Source: JBDRLU01 sp043812795 (lineage in GTDB: Bacteria; Chloroflexota; Dehalococcoidia; Dehalococcoidales; UBA2162). From it: a DNA stretch of 64,000 nucleotides. The translations under genes and the position numbers were made by a program. The stretch's first letter is position 1, and every line of letters starts with the position of its first letter. Under the pieces are notes generated by a model. It did no database searches. It was not told the DNA's origin and saw nothing but the letters and a program-made list of their open reading frames with translations. This document shows positions 18,670-28,305 of the stretch, one piece after another. The stretch lies in assembly GCA_043812795.1 (NCBI GenBank), contig JBDRLU010000012.1:1-64000 (forward strand), in the 5' to 3' direction.

Positions 18670-21600
18670 ATGAGCAGTATTGAAAATTCGGCGCGTAATA
18701 CCGCCTCCGGCAAATGGGTAGCTGGCCTGTTCATTGTCGTGGTATTACTTGCCTCCTACTTTACCAGCATCCACAATTATCTCCTCTTCCATAGCTTTGT
18801 GGAATTGTTCTCCGTGGTCATCGCCTTTGCCATTTTCGCCATTGCCTGGAACGGGCGCCGGTTTCTGGATAATCATTACCTGTTGTTTATCGGCATTGCT
18901 TTTCTCTTCGTTGGTGGCCTGGATATCATCCACACGTTGGCCTATAAAGGGATGGGTGTTTTCCCGGGGCATGAGCCCACTAACCTGGCCGCCCAGTTCT
19001 GGATTGCGGCACGGTACATGCAGGCTCTTTCTTTACTGGCGGCTACGCTTTTTATCCGCCGGAAATTAAACACCGGCCTCGCCTTCTCCGTCTATTCCCT
19101 GATTACCGGACTGTTGCTAGTTTCCATTTTCTACTGGCATAATTTCCCCACCACTTTTATCGTCGGTACAGGACTGACGCCGTTCAAAGTTAGCAGTGAG
19201 TATGTTATTTCTCTCATCCTGCTCGGGTCCATTGTCCTCCTGCTGAGAAACCGCACGCACTTTGGCAGCAGCATGGTGAAACCGATGGTGGTGGCGATGG
19301 CGGTGACCATCGCCTCGGAAATGGCCTTCACTCTGTACACTGATGCCTACGGTGTTGCCAATGTGGTGGGACATTTGCTGAAAATCGTGGCCTATTACTT
19401 TATTTATAAAGCCATCATCGAGACCAGCCTGGTCAGGCCCTACGACCTCCTTTTCCACAATTTGAAACAACGTGAGGAGAGCCTGGCACAAACAGCCAGC
19501 GAATTGACGGAGATGAACGTGCGCTTGACCGGCGAGATTACGGACCGCCAGAAGGCGCAGGAGGCGTTGTATAAAGCACACGAACAATCAGAGGCAACTG
19601 TTCAGGAGCGTACCCGGGAGTTAAGAGAAGCCAGCGAGACTATGGCGGCCGAACGGCAGCGGTTCAATAATGCCCTGAACATACTGCCGGCTTATCTGGT
19701 ATTGCTATCGCCGGACTACCATGTGCCCTTTGCCAACCGTTTCTTCGAAGAGCGCTTCGGTAAGTCCAACGGCAAGCGCTGCTTCGAATATCTGTTTCAC
19801 CGTACCGAGCCGTGCGAGAACTGCGAGACATATACGGTATTGAAAACAATGCAGCCTCACTACTGGGAGTGGCTCGGCCCCGACGGCCGCAATTACGATA
19901 TCTCTGATTTTCCGTTCACCGATACCGACGGTTCTACTCTCATTATGGAAGTTGGACTCGATATTACCGAGCGAAAAAAGGCCGAGGCCGAGGTGCTCAA
20001 AGCTCACGCTGAACTGGAGCGCCGTGTCGAAGAACGTACCCGGGAGCTGGCTGAATCTGAGGATAAGTATCGCAGTCTCTTTGATAATATGACGGAAGCA
20101 TTTGTCCTGGGAGAGATTATTTCAGATGACGATGGTAAACCCTGTGATTTCCGTTATATTGAAGTAAATAAGGCCTGGGAAGAACTCACCCATATTCCCC
20201 GGGAAAACGCGATCGGTAAAACCCGCCGTGAGCTTATTCCCACCACGGAACAGCAGCGGATAGAAACTTATGCTAAAGTTACCCTGACCGGAGAGCCGAC
20301 TTCGTTCGAGTACTATTCACCGTTTACCGAAAAGTGGCTCCGCAGTTATGTTTATTCTCCCCGAAAAGGGCAGTTTGCTTATGTGCTTACCGATATCACC
20401 GGGCGCAAGAAGGTGGAGGCTGAGCTTACCTATCTGGCCACATTTCCCGAGCTTAGCCCCAATCCTATCGTGGAAGCGGACGCGGCGGGTCGTATTACAT
20501 ACATGAATCCTAGCGCCAGGACGGTCTTTCCCGACCTGCCAGCACAGGGAATCAGCCACCCATTCCTGGCAGACTGGGAATCTGCTATTGCCAGGATTCG
20601 AAGTGAAAATTTGTCAATGTTGAACCGGGATATCAAAGTCGGCGAGGCATGGTTTACTCAAACCGTGTCCCCGGTGCCACCCGAACAGAACTTCCGGATT
20701 TACTCACAGGATATTACCGACCGTAGAAAAGCTGAAGACAACGCCAGGCAGCTTGCCAAGGAATGGCAATCTACCTTTGATTCCATTACCGACCCTATCT
20801 CGATTCAAGACCGTGATTTCAAGGTGGTACGGGTAAACAAAGCCTATGAAGATACCATCAAAATGAGTCAGGATGACATGGCAGGCCGAAAGTGTTACGA
20901 ACTAATCCACGGGACGACCTGCCCCATCGCCGACTGTCCTCACCAGCAGACGCTCGATACCAGGCAAGGTTCGGTGAAGGAGTTTTTTGAACCGCACCTT
21001 GGGATTTATCTTGAGGCATCCACCTCACCCATTTTCGATAAGGATGGGGAAATCATCGGCTCGGTTCACATTGCCAAAGATATCACCGACCGTAGGAAAG
21101 CGGAACGGCTAAAGGATGAGTTCATCGGCATGGTTTCGCACGAGCTGAGAACGCCACTTACCGTGGTGCTCGGCGCTCTTTATACGGCTAAAACTGAAGG
21201 AGTATCCGAAGAAGACAAAGGACTGCTTTTGACTGACGCTATTTCCGGCGCAGAGAGTCTGGGCGGGATTCTGGAAAACCTGATTGAACTATCACGCTCA
21301 CAGGCGGACCGCCTGACATTGCGAAAAGAAGCTACTGACATCGTCCAGGTTACCGAGTCTATTTTAGCTAAATTAAGAAGCAAATCGCCCATTCACCAGA
21401 TTACCGTCAATTTACCGGCGAAGTTACCCTCGGTGATGGCTGACCCGGTCCGTGTCGGCCGGGTGCTGCACAATCTGGTGGATAACGCCATCAAATATTC
21501 TCCCCAGGGCGGCCGCATTGAAGTCTTTGCCGAGCCGAAAGGTCACTGGCTGGTCATCTGTGTTAAGGACTATGGTGTAGGTATCCCTTCGGAAAACGCG

Positions 21601-21798
21601 GCCAAATTGTTCGGACATTTCGAGCGGCTGGACCGGCCGAGCGTCGAGGGCATCATCCCCGGGCTGGGGCTGGGACTGAATGTCTGCCGTATCCTGGTCG
21701 AAGCCCACGGCGGCCACATCTGGGTGGAGTCGGAGCCGGGACAGGGCTCTACTTTCTATTTCACTCTACCGATAGCCACGAAAGCGGATGACAAATGA
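18670..21798 (+). CDS. MASE3-PAS sensor histidine kinase
   Basis: 1042 residues. Residues about 10-245 form a MASE3 membrane sensor with GGLDIIHTLAYKGMGVFP. Coiled segments separate four PAS-like domains (about 335-440, 465-580, 590-690, 700-815). PAS1 and PAS4 carry Cys sets (CFEYLFHRTEPCENC; CYELIHGTTCPIADCPH) that could bind metal or sense redox state (inference). The HisKA phospho-His is in MVSHELRTPL (about 824). The ATPase has DNAIKYSPQGG, KDYGVGIP and GLGLGLNVC. No receiver is attached; the divergent HD-GYP regulator is the likely target. Confidence 0.94.
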   Translation: MSSIENSARNTASGKWVAGLFIVVVLLASYFTSIHNYLLFHSFVELFSVVIAFAIFAIAWNGRRFLDNHYLLFIGIAFLFVGGLDIIHTLAYKGMGVFPGHEPTNLAAQFWIAARYMQALSLLAATLFIRRKLNTGLAFSVYSLITGLLLVSIFYWHNFPTTFIVGTGLTPFKVSSEYVISLILLGSIVLLLRNRTHFGSSMVKPMVVAMAVTIASEMAFTLYTDAYGVANVVGHLLKIVAYYFIYKAIIETSLVRPYDLLFHNLKQREESLAQTASELTEMNVRLTGEITDRQKAQEALYKAHEQSEATVQERTRELREASETMAAERQRFNNALNILPAYLVLLSPDYHVPFANRFFEERFGKSNGKRCFEYLFHRTEPCENCETYTVLKTMQPHYWEWLGPDGRNYDISDFPFTDTDGSTLIMEVGLDITERKKAEAEVLKAHAELERRVEERTRELAESEDKYRSLFDNMTEAFVLGEIISDDDGKPCDFRYIEVNKAWEELTHIPRENAIGKTRRELIPTTEQQRIETYAKVTLTGEPTSFEYYSPFTEKWLRSYVYSPRKGQFAYVLTDITGRKKVEAELTYLATFPELSPNPIVEADAAGRITYMNPSARTVFPDLPAQGISHPFLADWESAIARIRSENLSMLNRDIKVGEAWFTQTVSPVPPEQNFRIYSQDITDRRKAEDNARQLAKEWQSTFDSITDPISIQDRDFKVVRVNKAYEDTIKMSQDDMAGRKCYELIHGTTCPIADCPHQQTLDTRQGSVKEFFEPHLGIYLEASTSPIFDKDGEIIGSVHIAKDITDRRKAERLKDEFIGMVSHELRTPLTVVLGALYTAKTEGVSEEDKGLLLTDAISGAESLGGILENLIELSRSQADRLTLRKEATDIVQVTESILAKLRSKSPIHQITVNLPAKLPSVMADPVRVGRVLHNLVDNAIKYSPQGGRIEVFAEPKGHWLVICVKDYGVGIPSENAAKLFGHFERLDRPSVEGIIPGLGLGLNVCRILVEAHGGHIWVESEPGQGSTFYFTLPIATKADDK

Positions 21799-21840
21799 TA
21801 AAGACGTTTCTACTTATTTATTCAGGGAGCCATTCTTAGG

Positions 21841-22689
21841 ATGTTGAAGCACACCTTCCTCCATATTCCGGGTATTGGTGAAAAAACCGAGCGGAAACTC
21901 TGGGCGGATAGTTTTCTCTGCTGGGAAGATTACCTGTCCCGGGGCAAAGACTGTGAGCTTCCTTGGTGGCTCCGTGATAACCTTACCCGCTCCCTGAAGG
22001 AATCGATGCGGGCACTGGATGCCTATCAGGTCGGCTATTTCGACAAGCGGCTACCAGCCAGCGAGGCCTGGCGGCTCTACGGCGAATTCCGTAATCGGGC
22101 GGCTTTTCTGGATATCGAGACCACCGGCCTCTATCCCGGCGGCGACGTTATCACCGTAATCGGCCTCTTCGACGGACGAAAGGCTAAAAGCTTCGTCAGA
22201 GGGAAAAACCTGCATGAATTTGCCGCCGAAATAAAGAAGTACCCTTTGCTGGTTACTTTCAATGGTAAAAGGTTTGACCTGCCCTTTATCTGTCAAGTCT
22301 TCGGCCGGCTGCCTGAAGAACAGGGGCATATCGACCTGCTCTATTCATTCCGGCGGCTGGGTTATCAGGGTGGCCTGAAATCAATCGAGTCCCAGCTCGG
22401 TCTGGAACGGGAAGGTGCTCTGAAAGAAATGAATGGTTACCTGGCTGTCCTGCTCTGGCAGGAGTACCAGCGCGGAAATAAGAAAGCCCTTGAGACGCTG
22501 GTACGGTACAATCTGGAAGATGTGGTCAATCTCCAATATCTCGCCGACGTGGCCTACAACGAAGCGCTGGCGAGACTGCCCATCAGACTGGAACCGTTGC
22601 CGGTAAGCAGGAAATACCAGCTGGCCACTCCTTTCGATACCAACCTCATTCATCGCTTGAGGGGGCGCGCCCGCCCTATTTACTACTGA
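21841..22689 (+). CDS. RNase H-fold 3'-5' exonuclease (YprB-like)
   Basis: 282 residues. The nuclease core opens FLDIETTGLYPGGDVITVIG (residues about 92-111, DE of motif I), continues VTFNGKRFDLPFI (motif II Asp) and ends YNLEDVVNLQYLADV (motif III Asp). This matches the RNase_H_2/YprB group of ribonuclease H-like exonucleases. The N-terminus (FLHIPGIGEKTERKLW) looks like a helix-hairpin-helix DNA contact. It follows the kinase gene by 42 bases. Substrate is unknown; DNA repair or RNA trimming are options. Confidence 0.85.
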   Translation: MLKHTFLHIPGIGEKTERKLWADSFLCWEDYLSRGKDCELPWWLRDNLTRSLKESMRALDAYQVGYFDKRLPASEAWRLYGEFRNRAAFLDIETTGLYPGGDVITVIGLFDGRKAKSFVRGKNLHEFAAEIKKYPLLVTFNGKRFDLPFICQVFGRLPEEQGHIDLLYSFRRLGYQGGLKSIESQLGLEREGALKEMNGYLAVLLWQEYQRGNKKALETLVRYNLEDVVNLQYLADVAYNEALARLPIRLEPLPVSRKYQLATPFDTNLIHRLRGRARPIYY

Positions 22690-23039
22690 CGGTCCCTGAA
22701 ATAACAATACCTTAAATTACCAGAGGTTGTGCGGAAGCATTCACTGATTTGTCATTCCAGCGAAGGGCGGAATCCATAAGTTGTGACTGTCACATTTTTG
22801 TAACTTTTTCCACTGTCATGTTATGACTTTTCCATAGGTTACTTTCTAGAATTCAGTATATGAAGTAGCGGGATTTTCGCGCGCGTTGAGTCATCTACGA
22901 TTTTACATAATCGTGGGGGGGGCGGACGTGGCGTATCTACCTGATACGTGACCCCTCGAAGGCTCAGGGTAAACGGTAACGGATTTTTGTATTGCTCACT
23001 TATACAAATAAGTATTGTGAGGCAATAAACTAAAACGTA
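22690..23039. other. Intergenic gap with ATTCC palindrome and trpS leader hairpin
   Basis: No gene. A degenerate ATTCC...GGAAT palindrome at 22754-22773 belongs to the repeat family seen at 48980 and 58955. A C-run and the short inverted repeat GTATC-tacct-GATAC lie near 22930-22960. Directly before trpS, 22991-23026 folds as ATTGC-TCACTTAT-ACAA-ATAAGT...GTGAGGCAAT, an imperfect hairpin ending 14 bases before GTG 23040. It might control translation, but it is not a T-box I recognise. Confidence 0.45.
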
Positions 23040-23840
23040 GTGAAAAAGCGGGTCTTTTCAGGTATTCAGCCGACCGGTAATATCCATATTGGCAACTATC
23101 TTGGTGCCATCCGTCACTGGGTAGCTTCACAGACAGAATTTGAAAGTATGTTCTGTGTGGTGGACCTGCATGCGATTACTGTCCCGCAGGAACCGGGGAC
23201 GCTTAAGGCAAAAACCAGGGAGGTAGCTGGCCTGCTCGTCGCAGCGGGTATCGACCCGAAAATATCCACGGTATTCGTACAATCGCAGGTCGGTGCCCAT
23301 GCCGAACTGGCCTGGATTCTGAGTTGTCTTACTCCCTTCGGCTGGCTGAGGCGGATGACCCAGTTTAAGGAAAAGACCCAGCGGGAGAAGGCGAACGCCA
23401 GTGCCGGTCTGTTCAATTATCCGGTCCTGATGGCCGCTGACATTTTATTGTATGATACGGACCTGGTGCCGGTGGGTGAAGACCAGCAGCAACATCTCGA
23501 ACTCACGCGGAATGTTGCCCAAAGGTTCAATGCCATCTATGGGCGGACGTTCAAGTTGCCGCAAGCTGTCATTGCCGAGAGCGGGGCACGTATCATGGGA
23601 CTGAGTGACCCGATGCAAAAGATGAGTAAGAGCGAGTCGGCTCCGGGGCAGACTATTTATTTGCTGGATACACCGGATGAAATCCGTGCTAAAATTATGA
23701 GGGCAGCCACTGATTCGCAACGCAAGATACGTTACGATGAGGCTCACCCCGGTATCTCTAATTTGCTGACGATTTACGGGCTTTTTGCTAAAGTCAGCCG
23801 GCAAGAAGTCGAAGCCCGGTTATATCGAGTCTTTTCTTAA
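23040..23840 (+). CDS. trpS: Tryptophan--tRNA ligase, C-terminally truncated
   Basis: Class I synthetase joining Trp to tRNA-Trp. The catalytic core is intact: FSGIQPTGNIHIGNYLGAI (HIGH-like), LMAADILLYD, PVGEDQQQHLELTR and MQKMSKSE (KMSKS). The open frame is 266 residues against about 330 usual. It stops after SNLLTIYGLFAKVSRQEVEA, where the helical anticodon-binding domain should continue. The family's C-terminal end survives in the next frame at 23821-23916. Start is GTG 23040 without a clear ribosome site. Loss of anticodon helices should harm function, unless this is an assembly error or another trpS exists. Confidence 0.85.
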   Translation: MKKRVFSGIQPTGNIHIGNYLGAIRHWVASQTEFESMFCVVDLHAITVPQEPGTLKAKTREVAGLLVAAGIDPKISTVFVQSQVGAHAELAWILSCLTPFGWLRRMTQFKEKTQREKANASAGLFNYPVLMAADILLYDTDLVPVGEDQQQHLELTRNVAQRFNAIYGRTFKLPQAVIAESGARIMGLSDPMQKMSKSESAPGQTIYLLDTPDEIRAKIMRAATDSQRKIRYDEAHPGISNLLTIYGLFAKVSRQEVEARLYRVFS

Positions 23841-23916
23841 TGGAGGGGCCGCCCGGGCTAGGCCCCTTGCCGAGAAGACTTTAACTAGAGTTAAGGAAAA
23901 AGTCGAACTCGGCTGA
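23821..23916 (+). pseudogene. Out-of-frame remnant of the TrpS C-terminus
   Basis: In the +1 frame relative to trpS, the stretch reads ...FLNGGAARARPLAEKT followed by LTRVKEKVELG and TGA at 23914. This matches the normal TrpS ending, a GA-x-RAR-x-A-x-x-T-x-x-V-x-x-VG pattern. Compared with full-length enzymes, about 50 residues are missing between the EAR motif and this tail, and one base is gained near 23819-23821. It supports real damage to trpS rather than a natural short form. Confidence 0.7.
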
Positions 23917-23960
23917 AAGATATTAGAAGCTGGTAAAATAAATATCGATAGGAGGCGAGC

Positions 23961-26447
23961 ATGGAATACCGGAAGTATGAAGTACCTGTTGAAAGTTTGC
24001 GCTGGGAATGCGACCCTAAATTATTCACTTTCGAATGTACCAAAGACTTGGCCCCTTTACGTGATTTCATCGGCCAGGAACGGGCGATACGTGCCGTTGA
24101 ATTCGGTCTTAATATGGCTAATTCCGGGTACAACATTTACGTGGCTGGAGTAACCGGTACTGGTAAAACATCGATAGTGAAAAACTATATCGAGAGGATA
24201 ATCAAAGAAAGGGGGGCTCGCGGCGAAGCCTTCACCCTTGAAGACTGGTGTTATCTGTACAACTTCAAGGATACCGACCATCCCTGGATAGTAAATCTTC
24301 AGCAGGGGAAGGGCAAGGTATTCTGCGACCAGATGACTGACCTGCTGGATAATATCAAACAAGGATTTGGCCGGGCTTTCTCCAGCGAAGAATATAAAGT
24401 CCAGAGACAAAGGATAGTCGAGGGGGGGCAGACTGAACAGCAGAAGGTGTTCGAGGAGATTGCCACCGAGGCCCATCAGCAGGGCTTTGCGCTGCAAATG
24501 ACGCCTGCTGGTCCGGTGCTGGTTCCGCTGAAAGATAACAGGCCGATGCAGGACAACGAATATCTGTCACTCAAAGAAGAAGCCAGGAAGGAGCTGGAAG
24601 CGAAGCAAACTGACCTGCGCCGGAAGTTGCAGGCTAGTTTTGAGGCTGCCAGTAATGTGCAAAAGCGGACTGGGGAACAGTTGGAGAAGATGGATAAGGA
24701 CATCGGTGAGTACACCGTCTCCAGTCTGTTCAGTGCTTTATTTCAGGAGTACTCGAAATATGACAAAGTGACGCAATACCTTAATGAGCTTAAGAACTAC
24801 GTATTGAATAGCCTGCAAATGTTTAAGGAGACGGAAGAGCCGGTACATCCTGTTTTTGGGTTACCGATGAGCCAGGTGATGGGCGGCAGAAATCCGTTTC
24901 TTCCCTTCCAGGTCAACGTTTTCGTTGATAATAGCGAGGCAAAAGGTCCGCCGGTTATCGTCGAGAGTAACCCCAATTTCGGGAATATGTTTGGTAAAAT
25001 AGAAAGAAAGTTCCTTTTTGGTGGTTATTTGAGCGACCATACCATGCTCAAGCCCGGTGCTTTTAACCTGGCCAATGGCGGCTATCTGTTAATAAACGCC
25101 CGTGATGTCCTGGTGAACCCGGGTGTATGGCCGGCGTTAAAACGTTCGATTCGCGATAAGGAAGTCAGAATCGAAGACCCCTACGAGCAGTTTGGCCTTA
25201 TCGCTCCGCAAGCATTGAGGCCGGAGCCGATGCCGACCAAGGTCAAAGTCATCCTGATTGGTGATGCTATGCTTTATCAGACTCTTTCGATGTACGATGA
25301 AGATTTCTGGGAAATCTTCCGTGTGAAGGCGGATTTCGATTATGAGATTGACCGGACCGAGAAGAATTTGCTGGACTACGCCGCTTTTATTTCCGGTTGC
25401 TGCGAAGAATGTGAGGCCAGACATTTTGACCCTACCGGCGTAGCTAAGATTGTCGAATACTCAGCCCGAATAGTGGCTGACCAGGAGCGGCTATCATCGA
25501 GGTTCGCTCAGATAAAAGAATGGATTGAGGAAGCCGACTACTGGGCAAATAAAGACAAGGCTAAGTTTATCTCGGCGCGGCATGTGCAGAAGGCCCTCGA
25601 TGAAAGATTATTCCGGCATAATCTTATCGAAGAGCGGATTCAGGATATGATAAGTCAGGGTACCATCATGATTGATGTCGAGGGAGAGATCGTCGGACAG
25701 GTAAACGGCTTGAGCATCTACTCTCTCGGGGACATTGCTTTCGGTAAACCGTCCCGGATTACCGCCAAGACTTTCCTTGGCCGCAACGGCATCATCAATA
25801 TCGAGCGCGAATCACAATTAAGTGGTCCGATTCATAACAAGGGTGTCATGATTTTAAGCGGTTATCTGGGCTGGAAATTCGCTCAGGACAAGCCCCTTTC
25901 ACTATCGGCCAGTCTTTGTTTCGAGCAGTCCTATGAGGGTGTCGAAGGGGACAGCGCTTCTTCCACGGAACTTTATGCTATCCTGTCGAGCCTGTCCGGC
26001 CTGCCCATTAAACAGAACATGGCGGTCACCGGTTCAGTTAATCAAAGAGGTGAGATTCAGCCCATCGGTGGTGTCAATCAGAAAATAGAAGGTTTTTTCA
26101 AGGTCTGCCAGGCTAAAGGACTCACCGGCGAACAGGGAGTACTTATCCCCGAGCGGAACGTACGGAATTTGATGCTCCGTGAGGAAGTGGCCGAGGCTAT
26201 TCGAAACGGGCAATTCCACGTTTATTCGGCGCGGACTATTAATGAGGGAATCGAGATACTCACCGGTATTCCTGCCGGCGAAAGACGGAAAGATGGTGCC
26301 TATCTTAAAGGTACGGTTAATTACCTGGCCGATAAGGCACTGAAGGAAATGGCGGACAAACTGAGGAGTTTCGGTAGCGAAAAGAATGATGAGAAGAAAG
26401 AGAAGAAGGAAAATAAGGAGCCCAAGAAGACTAGAGCAAGAAAATGA
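23961..26447 (+). CDS. Lon-related ATP-dependent protease (LonB-like, AAA_32 type)
   Basis: 828 residues with a strong AGGAGG site. Residues about 20-80 contain the P-loop VAGVTGTGKTSIVKN. A long insert with coiled-coil helices (about 180-300) separates it from the rest of the ATPase (GGYLLINARDVL, RIEDPYEQFGL). The C-terminal protease domain has GVEGDSASSTELYA (nucleophile Ser about 666) and GGVNQKIEGFF (Lys about 708), the Ser-Lys dyad. This is the widespread Lon-related family of COG1067. The tail is very rich in Lys and Glu. Confidence 0.94.
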   Translation: MEYRKYEVPVESLRWECDPKLFTFECTKDLAPLRDFIGQERAIRAVEFGLNMANSGYNIYVAGVTGTGKTSIVKNYIERIIKERGARGEAFTLEDWCYLYNFKDTDHPWIVNLQQGKGKVFCDQMTDLLDNIKQGFGRAFSSEEYKVQRQRIVEGGQTEQQKVFEEIATEAHQQGFALQMTPAGPVLVPLKDNRPMQDNEYLSLKEEARKELEAKQTDLRRKLQASFEAASNVQKRTGEQLEKMDKDIGEYTVSSLFSALFQEYSKYDKVTQYLNELKNYVLNSLQMFKETEEPVHPVFGLPMSQVMGGRNPFLPFQVNVFVDNSEAKGPPVIVESNPNFGNMFGKIERKFLFGGYLSDHTMLKPGAFNLANGGYLLINARDVLVNPGVWPALKRSIRDKEVRIEDPYEQFGLIAPQALRPEPMPTKVKVILIGDAMLYQTLSMYDEDFWEIFRVKADFDYEIDRTEKNLLDYAAFISGCCEECEARHFDPTGVAKIVEYSARIVADQERLSSRFAQIKEWIEEADYWANKDKAKFISARHVQKALDERLFRHNLIEERIQDMISQGTIMIDVEGEIVGQVNGLSIYSLGDIAFGKPSRITAKTFLGRNGIINIERESQLSGPIHNKGVMILSGYLGWKFAQDKPLSLSASLCFEQSYEGVEGDSASSTELYAILSSLSGLPIKQNMAVTGSVNQRGEIQPIGGVNQKIEGFFKVCQAKGLTGEQGVLIPERNVRNLMLREEVAEAIRNGQFHVYSARTINEGIEILTGIPAGERRKDGAYLKGTVNYLADKALKEMADKLRSFGSEKNDEKKEKKENKEPKKTRARK

Positions 26448-26500
26448 ACGGAGTTTTCCTGAGAACTCGAACCGGTTACGAAGCTGTAGGTGGTTAATCG

Positions 26501-27172
26501 ATGGTAATACAGCTTGACCAACTCAAGACAGCCTGTTTTTTCTCTAAGCTGGCTTCACCAGCGCTGGAGAAGATTAGCCGGTTCGTGGTTGAAAAGAAAT
26601 ACCCGGTCGGCGATATCATCCTGTCACAGGGTGACGAAGACAAAGTATTGTATTTTGCTATTACGGGCTTGGTGAAACTTTTTGCCACTTCGGCCGAAGG
26701 CCGTGAGTTTATTGTCCGTCTTGTCTATGGCGGAGACTCATTCAATGATGACTCGTTCTTTACCGGCGCGCCGAGTAGCTTAAGCGCGATGGCGTTGAGC
26801 CCGGTCGCGGTGTACTCGATAGGAGAGGTAGATATGGAGACGATACTCCGCGACTACCCGCAGGTTTACCCGAGAATTACCGAGGTCATGGGCAACCGTC
26901 ATCATCAGCTGGTTAAGCTAGCTACTGAGCTGGTATTCAAGAACATCGCCGCTCGGCTGGCCCGTTTGCTGTTAGATATGGAAAAGATGGCGCGCGACGG
27001 GAACAAGGAGGCGAGATTGACCCAGCAGGAGATGGCCTTTATGATTGGCACGGTACGGGAGTTGGTCAGCCGTTCCCTGCGAGAACTGGAAACGATGAGG
27101 GCTATCAGTCTGAAGCACAACCAGATAACCATTATCAATCGGGCTGTGCTCACCGAACTGAGCGAGTTATAA
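26501..27172 (+). CDS. Crp/Fnr-family transcriptional regulator
   Basis: 223 residues. The N-terminal cyclic-nucleotide-binding fold includes YPVGDIILSQGDEDKVLYFA and EGREFIVRLVYGGDSFND. The effector pocket lacks the Arg-Ser pair of true cAMP binding, and no Fnr-type cysteine cluster is visible. The C-terminal winged helix reads RLTQQEMAFMIGTVRELVSR. It probably responds to a redox or gas signal through another ligand (inference). Ferredoxin and DUF362 genes follow 80 bases later and are plausible targets. Confidence 0.92.
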   Translation: MVIQLDQLKTACFFSKLASPALEKISRFVVEKKYPVGDIILSQGDEDKVLYFAITGLVKLFATSAEGREFIVRLVYGGDSFNDDSFFTGAPSSLSAMALSPVAVYSIGEVDMETILRDYPQVYPRITEVMGNRHHQLVKLATELVFKNIAARLARLLLDMEKMARDGNKEARLTQQEMAFMIGTVRELVSRSLRELETMRAISLKHNQITIINRAVLTELSEL

Positions 27173-27252
27173 TGATAGTGACTAATATCACATACCTTTA
27201 GTTTTGAGTGGTTCATACTTGAACTAACGCTTTTAAACATGAGGTTGGAATT

Positions 27253-27459
27253 ATGGCAGTTATGCCGGAATTTGACGCCGAATTATGCGATGGGTGCGGC
27301 GCCTGTGTCATTGCCTGCCATGGTGGCGGGTTAGTTATGGAAGAAGACAGAGTTAGGATGGTACTGACGGAGAAATGTGATTTCTGTGGCGTTTGCGAGG
27401 CGGTGTGCCCGCTCGGCGCCATCAAATGCTCTTATATCATTATCCCGAAGGAAGATTAG
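27253..27459 (+). CDS. 2[4Fe-4S] ferredoxin-like protein
   Basis: 68 residues with two cluster motifs: CDGCGACVIAC near residue 14 and CDFCGVCEAVCP near residue 41. The first set ends ACHGG instead of ACP, slightly unusual. It carries electrons between redox enzymes in the cytoplasm. It starts 80 bases after the Crp/Fnr gene and ends 27 bases before the DUF362 gene, a frequent pairing. Confidence 0.92.
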   Translation: MAVMPEFDAELCDGCGACVIACHGGGLVMEEDRVRMVLTEKCDFCGVCEAVCPLGAIKCSYIIIPKED

Positions 27460-27486
27460 GCAAACTTCCGGATAAGTGGGTCCATA

Positions 27487-28305
27487 ATGAAATCAACTGT
27501 TTATTTGGCTGAGACCAACGACAGAATTTCCTTTGTCAGGCAGGTACTGGAAAAGGTTAAGGTTAATTTAATTCAAACTGAGGGCATGAAAGTCCTGGTC
27601 AAGCCGAATATCGTTTCTGAGGAACTGTATCCCACGACCACCCACCCGGAAGTGCTGGCTACTGTCCTGGACTTGTTGTTGGACTGGCAGTGTCAGATTA
27701 TGGTTGCCGATGGGCCGGCGATCGACGCTGGCGACTCAGCAAGAATAATCGCCCATCACCCGCTGGCCGAGGTCTGTGCTGGGAGAAGGCTTGAGTTGCA
27801 GGACGTGCACCGACATGGGTTTAGAAAAGTAACCACCGGGAGCATGGCCCTGGAAATCTCGAATCTGGCTTTTGGTCATGACCTTATCATTTCGCTGCCA
27901 GTCTTGAAACCGCACCGGAGTTGCGGCTTGACCGGCGCGCTGAAAAATCAGTTCGGCCTGTTGAGCAACCGCGAGCGGATTATGATGCACACCAGGACGA
28001 AGAACCTGCACCGGGGGGTTGCCGAGCTTAACACGGTAGTGAAGCCGGCCTTCTTTATTGTGGATGCGGTTGAGACTTACCGGTACACCAATGAAAGAAG
28101 GCATGGTGGCCGCCAGGTGAGTTTAGGCTACATGCTGGCGGGAAAAGACCCGGTGGCGCTGGATGCCTACGGCCTGTCTCTATTGCAGCAGGTGGAAAGC
28201 AATCTGGCGAATAAACATCCGGAAGATATTCCGCATATCGCCGAGGCACTTAAGCTGGGACTGGGTAGCCCCGACTACGAGATTGAACCGGTTAAGCTAG
28301 GTTAA
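27487..28305 (+). CDS. DUF362-domain protein
   Basis: 272 residues. GMKVLVKPNIVSEE (about 34), VADGPAIDAGDS (about 78), HDLIISLPVLKPHRSCGLTG (about 131) with KNQFGLL, and GKDPVALDAYG (about 218) follow the DUF362 family pattern. Members often carry Fe-S domains; here the ferredoxin is a separate upstream gene. Its reaction is unknown. The last four bases overlap the convergent tatD-like gene. Confidence 0.9.
   Translation: MKSTVYLAETNDRISFVRQVLEKVKVNLIQTEGMKVLVKPNIVSEELYPTTTHPEVLATVLDLLLDWQCQIMVADGPAIDAGDSARIIAHHPLAEVCAGRRLELQDVHRHGFRKVTTGSMALEISNLAFGHDLIISLPVLKPHRSCGLTGALKNQFGLLSNRERIMMHTRTKNLHRGVAELNTVVKPAFFIVDAVETYRYTNERRHGGRQVSLGYMLAGKDPVALDAYGLSLLQQVESNLANKHPEDIPHIAEALKLGLGSPDYEIEPVKLG

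Noticed and set aside
22920..23026. Possible T-box or other riboswitch before trpS
   Set aside because: No T-box sequence or specifier stem could be recognised; only a simple imperfect hairpin is visible.
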